From Betaproteobacteria bacterium (GTDB lineage: Bacteria > Pseudomonadota > Gammaproteobacteria > Burkholderiales > Burkholderiaceae_A): a stretch of 64,000 nt of DNA. This document shows positions 48,387 to 55,974 of this stretch, piece by piece; positions within the stretch are counted from its first letter, which is position 1, and the number at the start of each line of letters is the position of its first letter. The notes under the pieces were generated by a model. The model worked only from the letters and a program-made list of their open reading frames with translations, had not been told where the DNA came from and searched no databases. The position numbers and the translations under genes are program-made. The stretch is from NCBI GenBank assembly GCA_028139135.1, contig JAOINB010000001.1:171171-235170 (forward strand), written 5' to 3'.

Positions 48387-49109
48387 ATGGAAGAAAAAGC
48401 AATTCTTGAAGTAAATAATCTACGTTTAAGTTACGGAGGAATAGTCGCTGTTCGAAATTTCACCTTGACTCTGAAAAGGGGATCCTTTCTAGCTATAATT
48501 GGTGCAAATGGGGCTGGTAAAACAACTTTGCTAAAAGGACTATCTGGCCTAAAAAAGAGTTCTAAAGGTTCAATCAAATTTAAAAACCTGGATATAACCG
48601 CAACAAAGGCTGACGTGCGGGCGTCAAATGGGATCACGTTGGTCCCAGAGGGTAGGGGTATTTTCTCCAGGTTAACTGTCATGGAGAATCTACTTGTCGG
48701 CTCTTTTGTTAAGAAATATGATAAAAAAAACCTTGATGAAAAAGTAGAAGAACAACTAATTTTTTTTCCCAAATTAAGGGAAAGATTCAACCAACTTGCC
48801 GGTACACTCTCAGGAGGAGAACAGCAAATGCTTGCGATTGCTCGTGCATTAATTGGTGCTCCTGATCTATTATTACTAGATGAACCTTCAATGGGATTGG
48901 CACCAATTATCACTGAACAAATCTTCGATGTAATAAAAGATATAAATCGTGCAGGGGTAACCATAATTCTCGTTGAGCAAAACGCCGGACTGGCTCTTAA
49001 AACAGCTCAACAAGCTATTATTCTCGAGTCTGGAGAAATTACCCGAAATGCAAATGCAACTGAATTGTTAGAAGATGATTCAGTAAAAAAAGCATACTTG
49101 GGCATTTAG
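48387..49109 (+). CDS. livF: Branched-chain amino acid ABC transporter ATPase LivF
   Basis: Second ABC ATPase. Walker A GANGAGKTTLLKGLSGL, signature TLSGGEQQMLAIARAL, Walker B LLLLDEPSMGLAP. VPEGRGIFSRLTVMENL is typical of LivF. 240 residues. 20 bases after livG; an SDR-family gene follows after 11 bases with a strong AGGAGG, so the operon probably continues. Confidence 0.94.
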   Translation: MEEKAILEVNNLRLSYGGIVAVRNFTLTLKRGSFLAIIGANGAGKTTLLKGLSGLKKSSKGSIKFKNLDITATKADVRASNGITLVPEGRGIFSRLTVMENLLVGSFVKKYDKKNLDEKVEEQLIFFPKLRERFNQLAGTLSGGEQQMLAIARALIGAPDLLLLDEPSMGLAPIITEQIFDVIKDINRAGVTIILVEQNAGLALKTAQQAIILESGEITRNANATELLEDDSVKKAYLGI

Positions 49110-49120
49110 GAGGAATAAAA

Positions 49121-50116
49121 ATGTACCACTCCTCTAATGCACTTTTTGAGTCAAAACATAATAGGAAAACTATTGTGATCTACGGCTTTGGCAAAGTCGG
49201 TAAAGAAATCATTCGTCAAAGAAGTAAACTAAAAGGGCAGTCACACGTAAAATTTCTATGCGTATCAAGAAAAAAAATTGACTTAAGTGCTGGCAATTTA
49301 TACTCTAAAAACTTTAGCAATAACGTAATGTCCGTGGCACTCGATCTCGATTACGCCGAAAATATTAAGCGGGTAGCATCTTTATGTTCTATGATCATCG
49401 TTCTAATACCTACCAAAAATTCTGAGGGTAACCCATCTAATAAAAACGTTGATAACCGGACTCGTTTGCTGACAATTGAACTATTAAAAAAAGAACCTAA
49501 AAGGAAAAAAGGGGTTTACATAAGTACAACGGGCGTTTACGGAAATAAAAACGGAAATAAAACGTACGAAACCAGTAGTTGTATTCCGACAAATAACAGA
49601 TCTTTTAGAAGACTTGATGCAGAAACAAAAATTAGAAAACTAAATTTTCATATTCTGAGAGTCCCGGGTATTTATTCAATAAACCGGCTCCCCATTGAAC
49701 GGTTACTGAAAAAGATCCCTGTTCTGCATAAGGAGGAGGATGTTTATACAAACCATATTCATGAGTCAGATCTTGCAAGGGCTGCTTACCTTGCATTATT
49801 TAGGGGTAGGCGCTCACGAATAACAAATGTAGTGGATAATTCCGACTTGAAAATGTCTGACTATATGGATTTAATAGCCTCTGCAACTGGCATAGACAAA
49901 CCTGAGCGAGCAAGCTTTGCCAAATTAAACCAGCTAGCTGCAAAAGGTTTAATTTCAAATATGGCAATGAGCTTTTTGCAGGATTCGCGCAGAGTCAAAA
50001 GTGAAAGGCTCGTAAAGGAACTCGGAATCAATCTGATTTACTCTAACGTCCAAGACTTTGTTAACGAAAACAGAAAACAACTCTCAACTATTCGCCAACG
50101 AACGCCCTCTCGATAA
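49121..50116 (+). CDS. NAD-dependent epimerase/dehydratase-like (SDR) protein of unknown substrate
   Basis: A 331-residue Rossmann-fold protein: nucleotide loop YGFGKVGKE (21-29), VYISTTGVYGNKNG as the SDR active-site region (Ser/Thr and Tyr), and LRVPGIYS with a later HESDLARAAYLALF segment, as in atypical SDRs of the YeeZ type. The YxxxK pair of classical SDRs is not clear. AGGAGG is eight bases before the ATG. It follows livF, but no function in amino acid transport is known. Its last 29 bases overlap the convergent fpr gene. Confidence 0.75.
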   Translation: MYHSSNALFESKHNRKTIVIYGFGKVGKEIIRQRSKLKGQSHVKFLCVSRKKIDLSAGNLYSKNFSNNVMSVALDLDYAENIKRVASLCSMIIVLIPTKNSEGNPSNKNVDNRTRLLTIELLKKEPKRKKGVYISTTGVYGNKNGNKTYETSSCIPTNNRSFRRLDAETKIRKLNFHILRVPGIYSINRLPIERLLKKIPVLHKEEDVYTNHIHESDLARAAYLALFRGRRSRITNVVDNSDLKMSDYMDLIASATGIDKPERASFAKLNQLAAKGLISNMAMSFLQDSRRVKSERLVKELGINLIYSNVQDFVNENRKQLSTIRQRTPSR

Positions 50117-50864
50117 CATAGTCGCCCATCCTCCCCTGGGAGGGTGAAACGGTCAAGCCAAAATCATTGAGAATCCCAGATATCTCATTTAACATCTCAG
50201 GACTACCACAAATCATTGCTCGATCACAATCGGGCCTCATTTGGGGAAGGTTTAAATCACGGAAAAGGTTGCCCTCAGTCAAAGCCTTGGTGATCCTTCC
50301 AGTATGAGTGAAAGCTTCCCGAGTAACCGTGGGATAGTATATAAGTCTCCCTTCGATAATTTCAGATAAAAACTCATCCTTAGGTAACTCGTTTTCTATG
50401 TAATCCCGATAAGCTAATTCAGCTTTTTGCCTTACTCCGTGAACCAACACTACTTTCTCAAATCTTTCATAGGTGTCAGGATCTCTAATTATACTCATGA
50501 AAGGAGCGAGCCCCGTCCCTGTTGACAAAAGATAAAGATGTTTCCCCGGGTTTAGATCATCAATCACAAGTGTCCCAACAGCTTTCTCACCGACAAGTAT
50601 TTCATCACCGACCTTGATATGCTGAAGTCTGGAAGTAAGAGGTCCGTCCGGCACTTTGATAGATAAAAACTCCAGATATTCCTCATAGTTTGGACTCACA
50701 ACACTATAAGCTCGCAATAAAGGCTTACTTTCGACCGTAAGGCCTATCATGACAAAATGCCCGTTTTTAAACCTCAGAGATTTATTTCTTGTTGTTTTAA
50801 AAGAAAATAACGTATCAGTCCAGTGTATTACTTCAGTAACTTTTTCAGTGGTACACGTAGCCAT
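50088..50864 (-). CDS. fpr: Ferredoxin-NADP+ reductase (second of two)
   Basis: FAD/NADP reductase of the Fpr type. NGHFVMIGL, RAYSVVSPNYEEYLEF (FAD binding), LLSTGTGLAPFMSII (NADP domain) and MICGSPEMLNEISGIL, with a C-terminal ending VIERAFVGE, as in proteobacterial Fpr. 258 residues. It is the last gene of the rubrerythrin group on the minus strand, eight bases after DUF2237, and could supply electrons to it. It shares the fold but little detailed sequence with the copy at 30.5 kb. Confidence 0.93.
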   Translation of the reverse strand: MATCTTEKVTEVIHWTDTLFSFKTTRNKSLRFKNGHFVMIGLTVESKPLLRAYSVVSPNYEEYLEFLSIKVPDGPLTSRLQHIKVGDEILVGEKAVGTLVIDDLNPGKHLYLLSTGTGLAPFMSIIRDPDTYERFEKVVLVHGVRQKAELAYRDYIENELPKDEFLSEIIEGRLIYYPTVTREAFTHTGRITKALTEGNLFRDLNLPQMRPDCDRAMICGSPEMLNEISGILNDFGLTVSPSQGRMGDYVIERAFVGE

Positions 50865-50872
50865 GAAGCTTC

Positions 50873-51247
50873 CTATTCTAACACTAGAGCGTGATACTCA
50901 AGGTCTGCCAAGGAAACGACGTCCAACGCCTTCTCATTGGTAGCATCCAGCAATACAGGAGGGGCACAACCTGCTTCTGCAGCCTCTTTCCACCTACCTG
51001 CGCAAACACACCATTGATCTCCAGCCTTGAGACCAGGAAATTGTAACTCGGGTCTGGGGGTAGATAAGTCATTACCCTCTTTAGAAGAAAACAGTAGAAA
51101 CGCTTCAGTTACTCGCACACAAACGGTGTGGGAACCATAATCATTCTCTCCCGTTCTGCAACACCCATCACGAAAAAATCCAGTTCTCGGATTCATGCTA
51201 CAAGGTTGAAGATGCTCGCCATGCACGTTTTTTGAATTGCCTGCCAA
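50873..51247 (-). CDS. DUF2237 family protein
   Basis: A 124-residue protein with the DUF2237 pattern as I recall it: LQPCSMNPRTGFFRDGCC, GSHTVCVRVTEAFL, and PGLKAGDQWCVCAGRWKEA followed by PPVLLDATNEKALDVV. Five or six cysteines sit in the conserved blocks, hinting at metal or redox function, but none is established. The start codon is TTG at 51247 with AGAGG seven bases upstream. It lies ten bases after DUF3501 and eight before fpr. Confidence 0.85.
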   Translation of the reverse strand: MAGNSKNVHGEHLQPCSMNPRTGFFRDGCCRTGENDYGSHTVCVRVTEAFLLFSSKEGNDLSTPRPELQFPGLKAGDQWCVCAGRWKEAAEAGCAPPVLLDATNEKALDVVSLADLEYHALVLE

Positions 51248-51257
51248 TTTTTATCCT

Positions 51258-51854
51258 CTAACTTAGGTCCCCAGCTAAACTATTTCTAACATCCACATGT
51301 AGAGGATCCACCGATACTGTGTATGCCTCGTGCTCTACACCAATTGCTATACCTACTCCGTATTTTAAGGACTTGGCCATATCTTCGTCCAACTCAAACC
51401 TCAAAAAATGAACTGCTGACGTTTTCTCATCATTTTCTCTCTGTAAATCTTCATCAGCAATTGCCCAAACCTTCTCTCTTCCCTCCACTTTGACCCAAAC
51501 TTTATCCTCAATTCCTCTTAGAAGTTTAAGCTTCTCTTTTCTGACTCCCTCGTCCGGATATTCTATCATCATTGTGCATTTAAAGTTTGACCCATCTGGG
51601 ATTAGCGGGTTATATGCCTCAAGTTCCTCTAATATACCTTCTTCTTCAAACGTCTTCTCAATTCTTAAGATTTCCTGAACCTGATACTTAATTGTTTCTA
51701 CATCCTCAAAATGAAGTGTTAAATTTTCTCCTAATCGAACCATACGATTCTTCTTGTGCTTAATCATTTCCTCTCGAAACTTATTTCTTACCTTAGCGTA
51801 ATGCTCAAGCGTCCAAAGCGATTGCGGAGTTAATTTATTCGTTGTTGTATTCAT
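51258..51854 (-). CDS. DUF3501 family protein
   Basis: A 198-residue cytoplasmic protein of unknown function with DUF3501 features: LWTLEHYAKVRNKFREEMIKHKKNRMVRLGENLTLHFEDVETIKYQVQEILRIEK and GVGIAIGVEHEAY. No cysteines or clear catalytic motif. In betaproteobacteria DUF3501 genes lie beside a cysteine-rich Fe-S protein and a rubrerythrin, exactly as here, which suggests a shared process such as peroxide or iron handling. Confidence 0.88.
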   Translation of the reverse strand: MNTTTNKLTPQSLWTLEHYAKVRNKFREEMIKHKKNRMVRLGENLTLHFEDVETIKYQVQEILRIEKTFEEEGILEELEAYNPLIPDGSNFKCTMMIEYPDEGVRKEKLKLLRGIEDKVWVKVEGREKVWAIADEDLQRENDEKTSAVHFLRFELDEDMAKSLKYGVGIAIGVEHEAYTVSVDPLHVDVRNSLAGDLS

Positions 51855-51892
51855 AATTTATTTTCCTTTCAATTTCATTGCGTTAGTTTTAT

Positions 51893-53248
51893 TTAGTCTT
51901 GATTAGTTCTATATGCATCTGCAAGTATGGTTAATGGATGTTTAACATTGTCGCCTTCCTCGGACCCTATTCCTTGCTTTATGTGATGCGCCGCTAACTG
52001 ACAATCAGAAGCTATAACGTCAGGAATTCCCGTATCAGAATTCGGGTGTTTGTTCATTTGCCTAAAAACAGGTCTTCCAATCTTTAAAGCGGTCTCGTGA
52101 AACTCTTTCTTGACTCCCCATGTGCCTGCATGACCGGAGCACCTTTCAACTGTGTTAACTGAAGTACCAGGTATCTTCTCAAGAACCTCTCTAGTTTTCT
52201 GACCAACATTTTGTACTCGAAGATGACAACTAACATGATACGAAACATTCCCAGGCTCTGAGTTAAACTCGGTTTTAAAAAGATCATCTCTCATTCTCGC
52301 CCTGAAGTATTCAAACGGATCCATCATCGCCTTTGCGACAGTTTGAACATCAGAGTCTTCTGGAAACAACAAAGGTAATTCTTGCTTGAACATGAGAGTA
52401 CAAGAAGGAATTGGAGATACAATAACATAGCCATTTTTGGCTAACTTCGCCATTTTAGGAATATTTTCGTTCTTTAATTTTTCTACCGAATCGAGATCTC
52501 CCAACTCCAATTTCGGCATGCCACAGCAACTCTGTTTTTCGACTACTACGTATGGTATCTCGTTGATCTTTAAAATTTCGATTAAATCATGCCCAATCCC
52601 TGGCTCATTCCAATTGATATAGCAAGTTGAGTAAATGGCGACTTTACCCTTTGTCAATTTCCCATCTAGCACTGTCAATTTTTCGGAAACCTCAGCGTTC
52701 TTTTCAAACGGCGTTTTGGCAAATTTTGGCAACCACGCAGATTTATGAACCCCTAACATTTTTTCGCCAACCGACCTAGCAACTTTGTTCGTCGTTGCAA
52801 AATTTACCGCCTCCGTAACAACAGGTATCGATGCTAGCTTACCATTTGCGCTCGTATTGGACAGTAAAGTATCTCGTGTTTTTGTTTTTGTACCCTTTTT
52901 AAATTGTATAGCCTTCGCTCTCAACATCGTGTGGGGAAAATCTAAATTCCACGGATGGGGAGGAACGTATGGACATTTTGTTAAATAACAAACATCACAC
53001 AAATAACATTGATCAACAACCTTCCAGTAATCCGTTTTATCAACGCTATCTAATTCTCCTGACTCACCTTCATCTATCAGGTCGAATAACGTCGGAAAAG
53101 ATCCGCAAAGGCTTACACATCTCCTACAACCGTGACAGATGTCAAAAATTCGTTCCATCTCATCAACACACGCTTTTTCGTCGTAGAAGCTTTCAGATTT
53201 CCAATCAACCGGATGCCTCGTTGGCGCCTCAAGTGAACCCTCTTTCAC
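51893..53248 (-). CDS. Fe-S oxidoreductase with two CCG (cysteine-rich) domains, GlpC/HdrD-like
   Basis: A 451-residue iron-sulfur protein. The N-terminal half carries two ferredoxin-like cysteine sets (CHGCRRCVSLCGSFP near 38-52, and CYLCDVCYLTKCPYVPP). The C-terminal half has two CCG-type repeats (SCCGMPK, and CSGHAGTWG with upstream CHLR), as in heterodisulfide reductase and GlpC-like subunits. No membrane segment or flavin domain, so it needs a partner. The start is GTG with GGGAGG upstream. Between rubrerythrin and DUF3501; redox partner and substrate unknown. Confidence 0.85.
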   Translation of the reverse strand: MKEGSLEAPTRHPVDWKSESFYDEKACVDEMERIFDICHGCRRCVSLCGSFPTLFDLIDEGESGELDSVDKTDYWKVVDQCYLCDVCYLTKCPYVPPHPWNLDFPHTMLRAKAIQFKKGTKTKTRDTLLSNTSANGKLASIPVVTEAVNFATTNKVARSVGEKMLGVHKSAWLPKFAKTPFEKNAEVSEKLTVLDGKLTKGKVAIYSTCYINWNEPGIGHDLIEILKINEIPYVVVEKQSCCGMPKLELGDLDSVEKLKNENIPKMAKLAKNGYVIVSPIPSCTLMFKQELPLLFPEDSDVQTVAKAMMDPFEYFRARMRDDLFKTEFNSEPGNVSYHVSCHLRVQNVGQKTREVLEKIPGTSVNTVERCSGHAGTWGVKKEFHETALKIGRPVFRQMNKHPNSDTGIPDVIASDCQLAAHHIKQGIGSEEGDNVKHPLTILADAYRTNQD

Positions 53249-53274
53249 AACACCTCCCTTTATAGAACGACTGA

Positions 53275-53296
53275 CGGCTCCGCAAAAGCAGAGCCG
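53275..53296 (-). repeat. Stable hairpin between rubrerythrin and the Fe-S gene
   Basis: CGGCTC (53275-53280) and GAGCCG (53291-53296) pair around CGCAAAAGCA, where a GC/GC step closes an AAAA loop. It lies 18 bases after the rubrerythrin stop. No T run follows on the minus strand, so it probably stabilises the rubrerythrin mRNA or gives partial termination. Confidence 0.5.
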
Positions 53297-53314
53297 CCAA
53301 CACCATTTGCTAGT

Positions 53315-53737
53315 TTAAACTTCTATTGAATCTAATGCTTTTTGAAATTTGTTAGCATGCGATCTCTCCGCTTTTGCTAATGTCTCAAACCAATCGGCAA
53401 TTTCATCAAATCCTTCATCCCGGGCATCCTTTGCCATACCTGGGTACATATCAGTGTACTCATGTGTTTCGCCTGCAACCGCAGAGGCAAGGTTATCTTT
53501 TGATGAACCAATTGGCAAATCAGTCGCCGGATCTCCAACCTCAGAAAGATAGTCCAGATGTCCATGCGCATGACCCGTTTCTCCTTCAGCGGTATTCCTA
53601 AAGAGGTTAGCAACTTCCGGATACCCCTCTATGTCCGCTTTATTCGCGAAATAAAGATATCTTCGGTTTGCCTGACTCTCGCCTGCAAAAGCATCTTTTA
53701 AATGCTGGTGTGTTTTACTTCCTTTTAGTTCAGCCAT
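53315..53737 (-). CDS. Rubrerythrin (diiron domain only)
   Basis: Diiron peroxidase-like protein. ATG at 53737, with AAGGAG eight bases upstream, gives 140 residues; 18 upstream codons are not coding. Iron-ligand motifs: FAGESQANRRYLYFAN, NTAEGETGHAHGHL, AVAGETHEYTDMYPGM and FETLAKAERSHANKF, giving the usual paired E/ExxH set. The C-terminal rubredoxin domain of classical rubrerythrin is absent (no CxxC). Electrons would then come from another protein, possibly the Fe-S or Fpr protein downstream. First gene of the group. Confidence 0.93.
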   Translation of the reverse strand: MAELKGSKTHQHLKDAFAGESQANRRYLYFANKADIEGYPEVANLFRNTAEGETGHAHGHLDYLSEVGDPATDLPIGSSKDNLASAVAGETHEYTDMYPGMAKDARDEGFDEIADWFETLAKAERSHANKFQKALDSIEV

Positions 53738-53761
53738 TCTCTTCTCCTTATAAAAAAACTT

Positions 53762-53791
53762 ACTATAGTTACAACAATTAGAAAAGTCCAA
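53762..53791 (-). promoter_or_regulatory. Candidate promoter of the rubrerythrin group
   Basis: On the minus strand TTGGAC (complement of 53786-53791) and TATAGT (complement of 53762-53767) are spaced by 18 bases and lie 25 bases before the rubrerythrin ATG. Each hexamer matches five of six consensus bases except TTGGAC (four). Confidence 0.55.
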
Positions 53792-53819
53792 TTGATTTAT
53801 TGAAATTAATTGATAAAAT
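53792..53819 (+). promoter_or_regulatory. Candidate promoter of pdxH
   Basis: TTGATT (53792-53797) and TAAAAT (53814-53819) are spaced by 16 bases, 57 bases before the pdxH ATG. The -10 element lies inside the 19-base palindrome at 53809-53827. Confidence 0.4.
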
Positions 53820-53827
53820 TTATCAAT
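53809..53827. promoter_or_regulatory. 19-base palindrome, Fur-family-like operator
   Basis: ATTGATAAAATTTATCAAT is a perfect palindrome with 9-base arms about one central base. Its core TGATAAAATTTATCA differs from the 7-1-7 Fur box TGATAATNATTATCA at two of fourteen specified positions. It lies between the divergent rubrerythrin and pdxH genes, 17 bases upstream of the rubrerythrin -35 and over the pdxH -10. AT-rich palindromes can occur by chance, so binding is unproven. Confidence 0.5.
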
Positions 53828-53876
53828 GACCTCAATAACTATCCACGAGCTTTATTAGCTCACATACACTGAATAC

Positions 53877-54515
53877 ATGAAAAAATTACGGAATATCAGA
53901 ACAGATTACACTAGAGCTTCCTTGCTCGATAGCGAAATTCCAGACAATCCGCACAACCTCCTATGCATGTGGGTTGACAATGCCATAGCCGAAAAAATTC
54001 CCGAACCAACAGCAATTTGTTTGTCTACTGTCAAACCCAATGGCAGAGTTAACTCCAGAATAGTTCTTGCTAAGGAAATCCAGGAGGACGGACTGGTTTT
54101 TTTTACAAATTATAACTCTGCAAAAGGTCAGGATATTGCCAAAAATTCTTTCGCATGTGCGGTATTTTTCTGGGCTGAGATGCAAAGGCAAATTAGGATT
54201 GAGGGAAGGATTAAAAAGATTTCTGACGAAGATTCCGATGAGTATTACATGGAGAGACCGAAACTTAGCAAGATAGGCGCCTGGGCTTCTCCGCAAAGTC
54301 AAGTAATACAATCAAGAAATGAACTCGAACAACTCGTAGAGAAATTTCAAAAAGAATTCGAACAAAAAGAATTAGGTAGGCCTCCCTATTGGGGTGGTTA
54401 TAAACTAGTATATGACGCTATCGAATTTTGGCAGGGCAGGCAAGGAAGGCTGCACGATAGGTTTTTATTTACAAAAAAATTAGGTTCATGGGAAATTTGT
54501 CGGCTGGCTCCTTAA
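53877..54515 (+). CDS. pdxH: Pyridoxamine 5'-phosphate oxidase
   Basis: FMN oxidase that makes pyridoxal 5'-phosphate from PNP or PMP. SRIVLAKEIQEDGLVFFTNYNSAKG, VFFWAEMQRQIRIEG, KIGAWASPQSQVI and C-terminal FWQGRQGRLHDRFLF are conserved. 212 residues is normal. It supplies the cofactor used by ArgD. Its stop is directly adjacent to the msrA stop (54515/54516). Divergent from rubrerythrin. Confidence 0.96.
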   Translation: MKKLRNIRTDYTRASLLDSEIPDNPHNLLCMWVDNAIAEKIPEPTAICLSTVKPNGRVNSRIVLAKEIQEDGLVFFTNYNSAKGQDIAKNSFACAVFFWAEMQRQIRIEGRIKKISDEDSDEYYMERPKLSKIGAWASPQSQVIQSRNELEQLVEKFQKEFEQKELGRPPYWGGYKLVYDAIEFWQGRQGRLHDRFLFTKKLGSWEICRLAP

Positions 54516-55103
54516 CTACTTGCTCTCGTTTATTTTTTTTACTAATTCCATTGCTTTTATCAGTTTGGGTGCAATTACGGATTGGCAGTAGGGAACATGC
54601 TCGTTAACAAAAAAATAATTTTGATGATAATTTTCTGCAATCCAAAATGCACCGCTAATCTTTTCTTTAGTAGGCGACTTGTCCTTTCCTCCAGGAATCA
54701 AAATTATTTCGGTAACTATTTTCATTCCAGAGTAAACTGAATTTTCCATTTCTTCTATTACTTGTCTAGCTAATTCTTCCTGCTGATTTGTTAAGCAAAA
54801 TATTGCAGATCTGTATTGAGTACCGGTGTCTGCACCTTGTCTATTTAATGTGGTTGGGTCATGAATTTGCAAAAAAAATGTTAATAAGGCTTTTAAATTT
54901 ATAACCTCCCCTGTAAATTCAACTTTTATAACTTCTGCATGCCCCGTCGTCCCTGAACAAACATCAGAGTAAGTCGGGTTTGCCGTCTTACCACCCATAT
55001 ATCCGGAGGTAACATTAATAACCCCTTCTAACGACTTAAAAACAGCTTCTAAGCACCAGAAACACCCTCCGCCGAGAAAAATAACTTCTGCTTTTTTGTC
55101 CAT
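54516..55103 (-). CDS. msrA: Peptide methionine sulfoxide reductase MsrA
   Basis: Reduces S-form methionine sulfoxide in proteins. The catalytic GGGCFWCLEAVF is near residues 11-22 and GYMGGKTANPTYSDVCSGTTGHAE follows; IHDPTTLNRQGADTGTQYRSAIF is also conserved. 195 residues from ATG 55103; a TTG two codons upstream is possible. With rubrerythrin it adds to oxidative-damage functions in this part of the window. Confidence 0.97.
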   Translation of the reverse strand: MDKKAEVIFLGGGCFWCLEAVFKSLEGVINVTSGYMGGKTANPTYSDVCSGTTGHAEVIKVEFTGEVINLKALLTFFLQIHDPTTLNRQGADTGTQYRSAIFCLTNQQEELARQVIEEMENSVYSGMKIVTEIILIPGGKDKSPTKEKISGAFWIAENYHQNYFFVNEHVPYCQSVIAPKLIKAMELVKKINESK

Positions 55104-55182
55104 GCTCAAACCCCAAAATCCTTACTGCCAAAGCTGTATACTTGCAAAGGATGTCATAAATTATTTCTAAAAAACAATTGGT

Positions 55183-55974
55183 ATGAAAAACTTTAATGAA
55201 AACTGTCCATTATGTAAACAGAATAATCATAAGGTTTTGTGGAATAGTAAAAACTGTAAAGCGATCGAAGTTGTCAATGAAAACTTCGGTTTACATAGGA
55301 TTATTTGGAATGAACACGTAAAAGAAATCAGTGATTTGACAGGAAAAGAAGCGCTGGAACTAATGCAAAATGTTTTAAAGTTAGAAAAATATGTTAGGGC
55401 TAAATATAACCCTGACAAATTAAACGTAGCCTCCCTCGGAAACCAAACACCTCATATCCACATTCATGTATGCCCAAGATGGAAGACGGATCCCTGGTGG
55501 CCGAACACCATTTGGTCACAAACGAATAAGTCAATTTGGAAATCGGCAAATAAAGAAAAACGACTAAATATTGGGTCTGGGTGTTGGCAAGATTTAGATA
55601 AAATCGCAATCCCCGTGAGAGAATCTGTTTTTATCAATGAACAGGGTATTAGTTCTTCTGACGAATGGGATTACTTTGATGATATAAGTCAGCACGTCTG
55701 TCTAATGAATCATCAGCCAGTGGGTACTGGTAGATTAGGTCCTGATGGTCGCATTGGAAGGCTTTCGGTCATTAAAAATCAAAGAGGACTCGGTTACGGA
55801 AGGATAATATTAAATGAACTTGAAAAAATAGCTTACCTTTTAAATTTCAAACAAGTTTATGTACACTCTCGAAGAGAGGCTCTATTCTTTTACAAAAAGG
55901 CTGGTTATGTTGCGCTGGGGAATGAATTCTTAGAATGTAAAAAGCCACATCAAAAAATGATTAAAGCTTTTTAG
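55183..55974 (+). CDS. Fusion of HIT-family domain and GNAT acetyltransferase
   Basis: Two domains in one 263-residue chain. Residues 1-115 form a HIT domain with an N-terminal CPLC pair (8-11) and the histidine triad HIHIHVCPRW (91-100). Residues from about 137 form a GNAT domain of ElaA/YjcF type: IPVRESVFINEQGISSSDEWDYFDD, then RLSVIKNQRGLGYGRIIL with the acetyl-CoA loop QRGLGYG. HIT proteins hydrolyse nucleoside phosphoramidates or dinucleotides. The coupled activity is unknown. The end overlaps convergent tsaC by 14 bases. No stop or frameshift lies between the two domains. Confidence 0.85.
   Translation: MKNFNENCPLCKQNNHKVLWNSKNCKAIEVVNENFGLHRIIWNEHVKEISDLTGKEALELMQNVLKLEKYVRAKYNPDKLNVASLGNQTPHIHIHVCPRWKTDPWWPNTIWSQTNKSIWKSANKEKRLNIGSGCWQDLDKIAIPVRESVFINEQGISSSDEWDYFDDISQHVCLMNHQPVGTGRLGPDGRIGRLSVIKNQRGLGYGRIILNELEKIAYLLNFKQVYVHSRREALFFYKKAGYVALGNEFLECKKPHQKMIKAF

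Noticed and set aside
53738-53791. Upstream extension of rubrerythrin (ATG at 53791)
   Set aside because: The 18 codons are not rubrerythrin-like and include the candidate -10 and leader; ATG at 53737 has a strong AAGGAG.
53810-53826. FNR/ANR site in the rubrerythrin-pdxH region
   Set aside because: TTGAT and ATCAA half-sites are separated by seven bases, not the four of FNR boxes.
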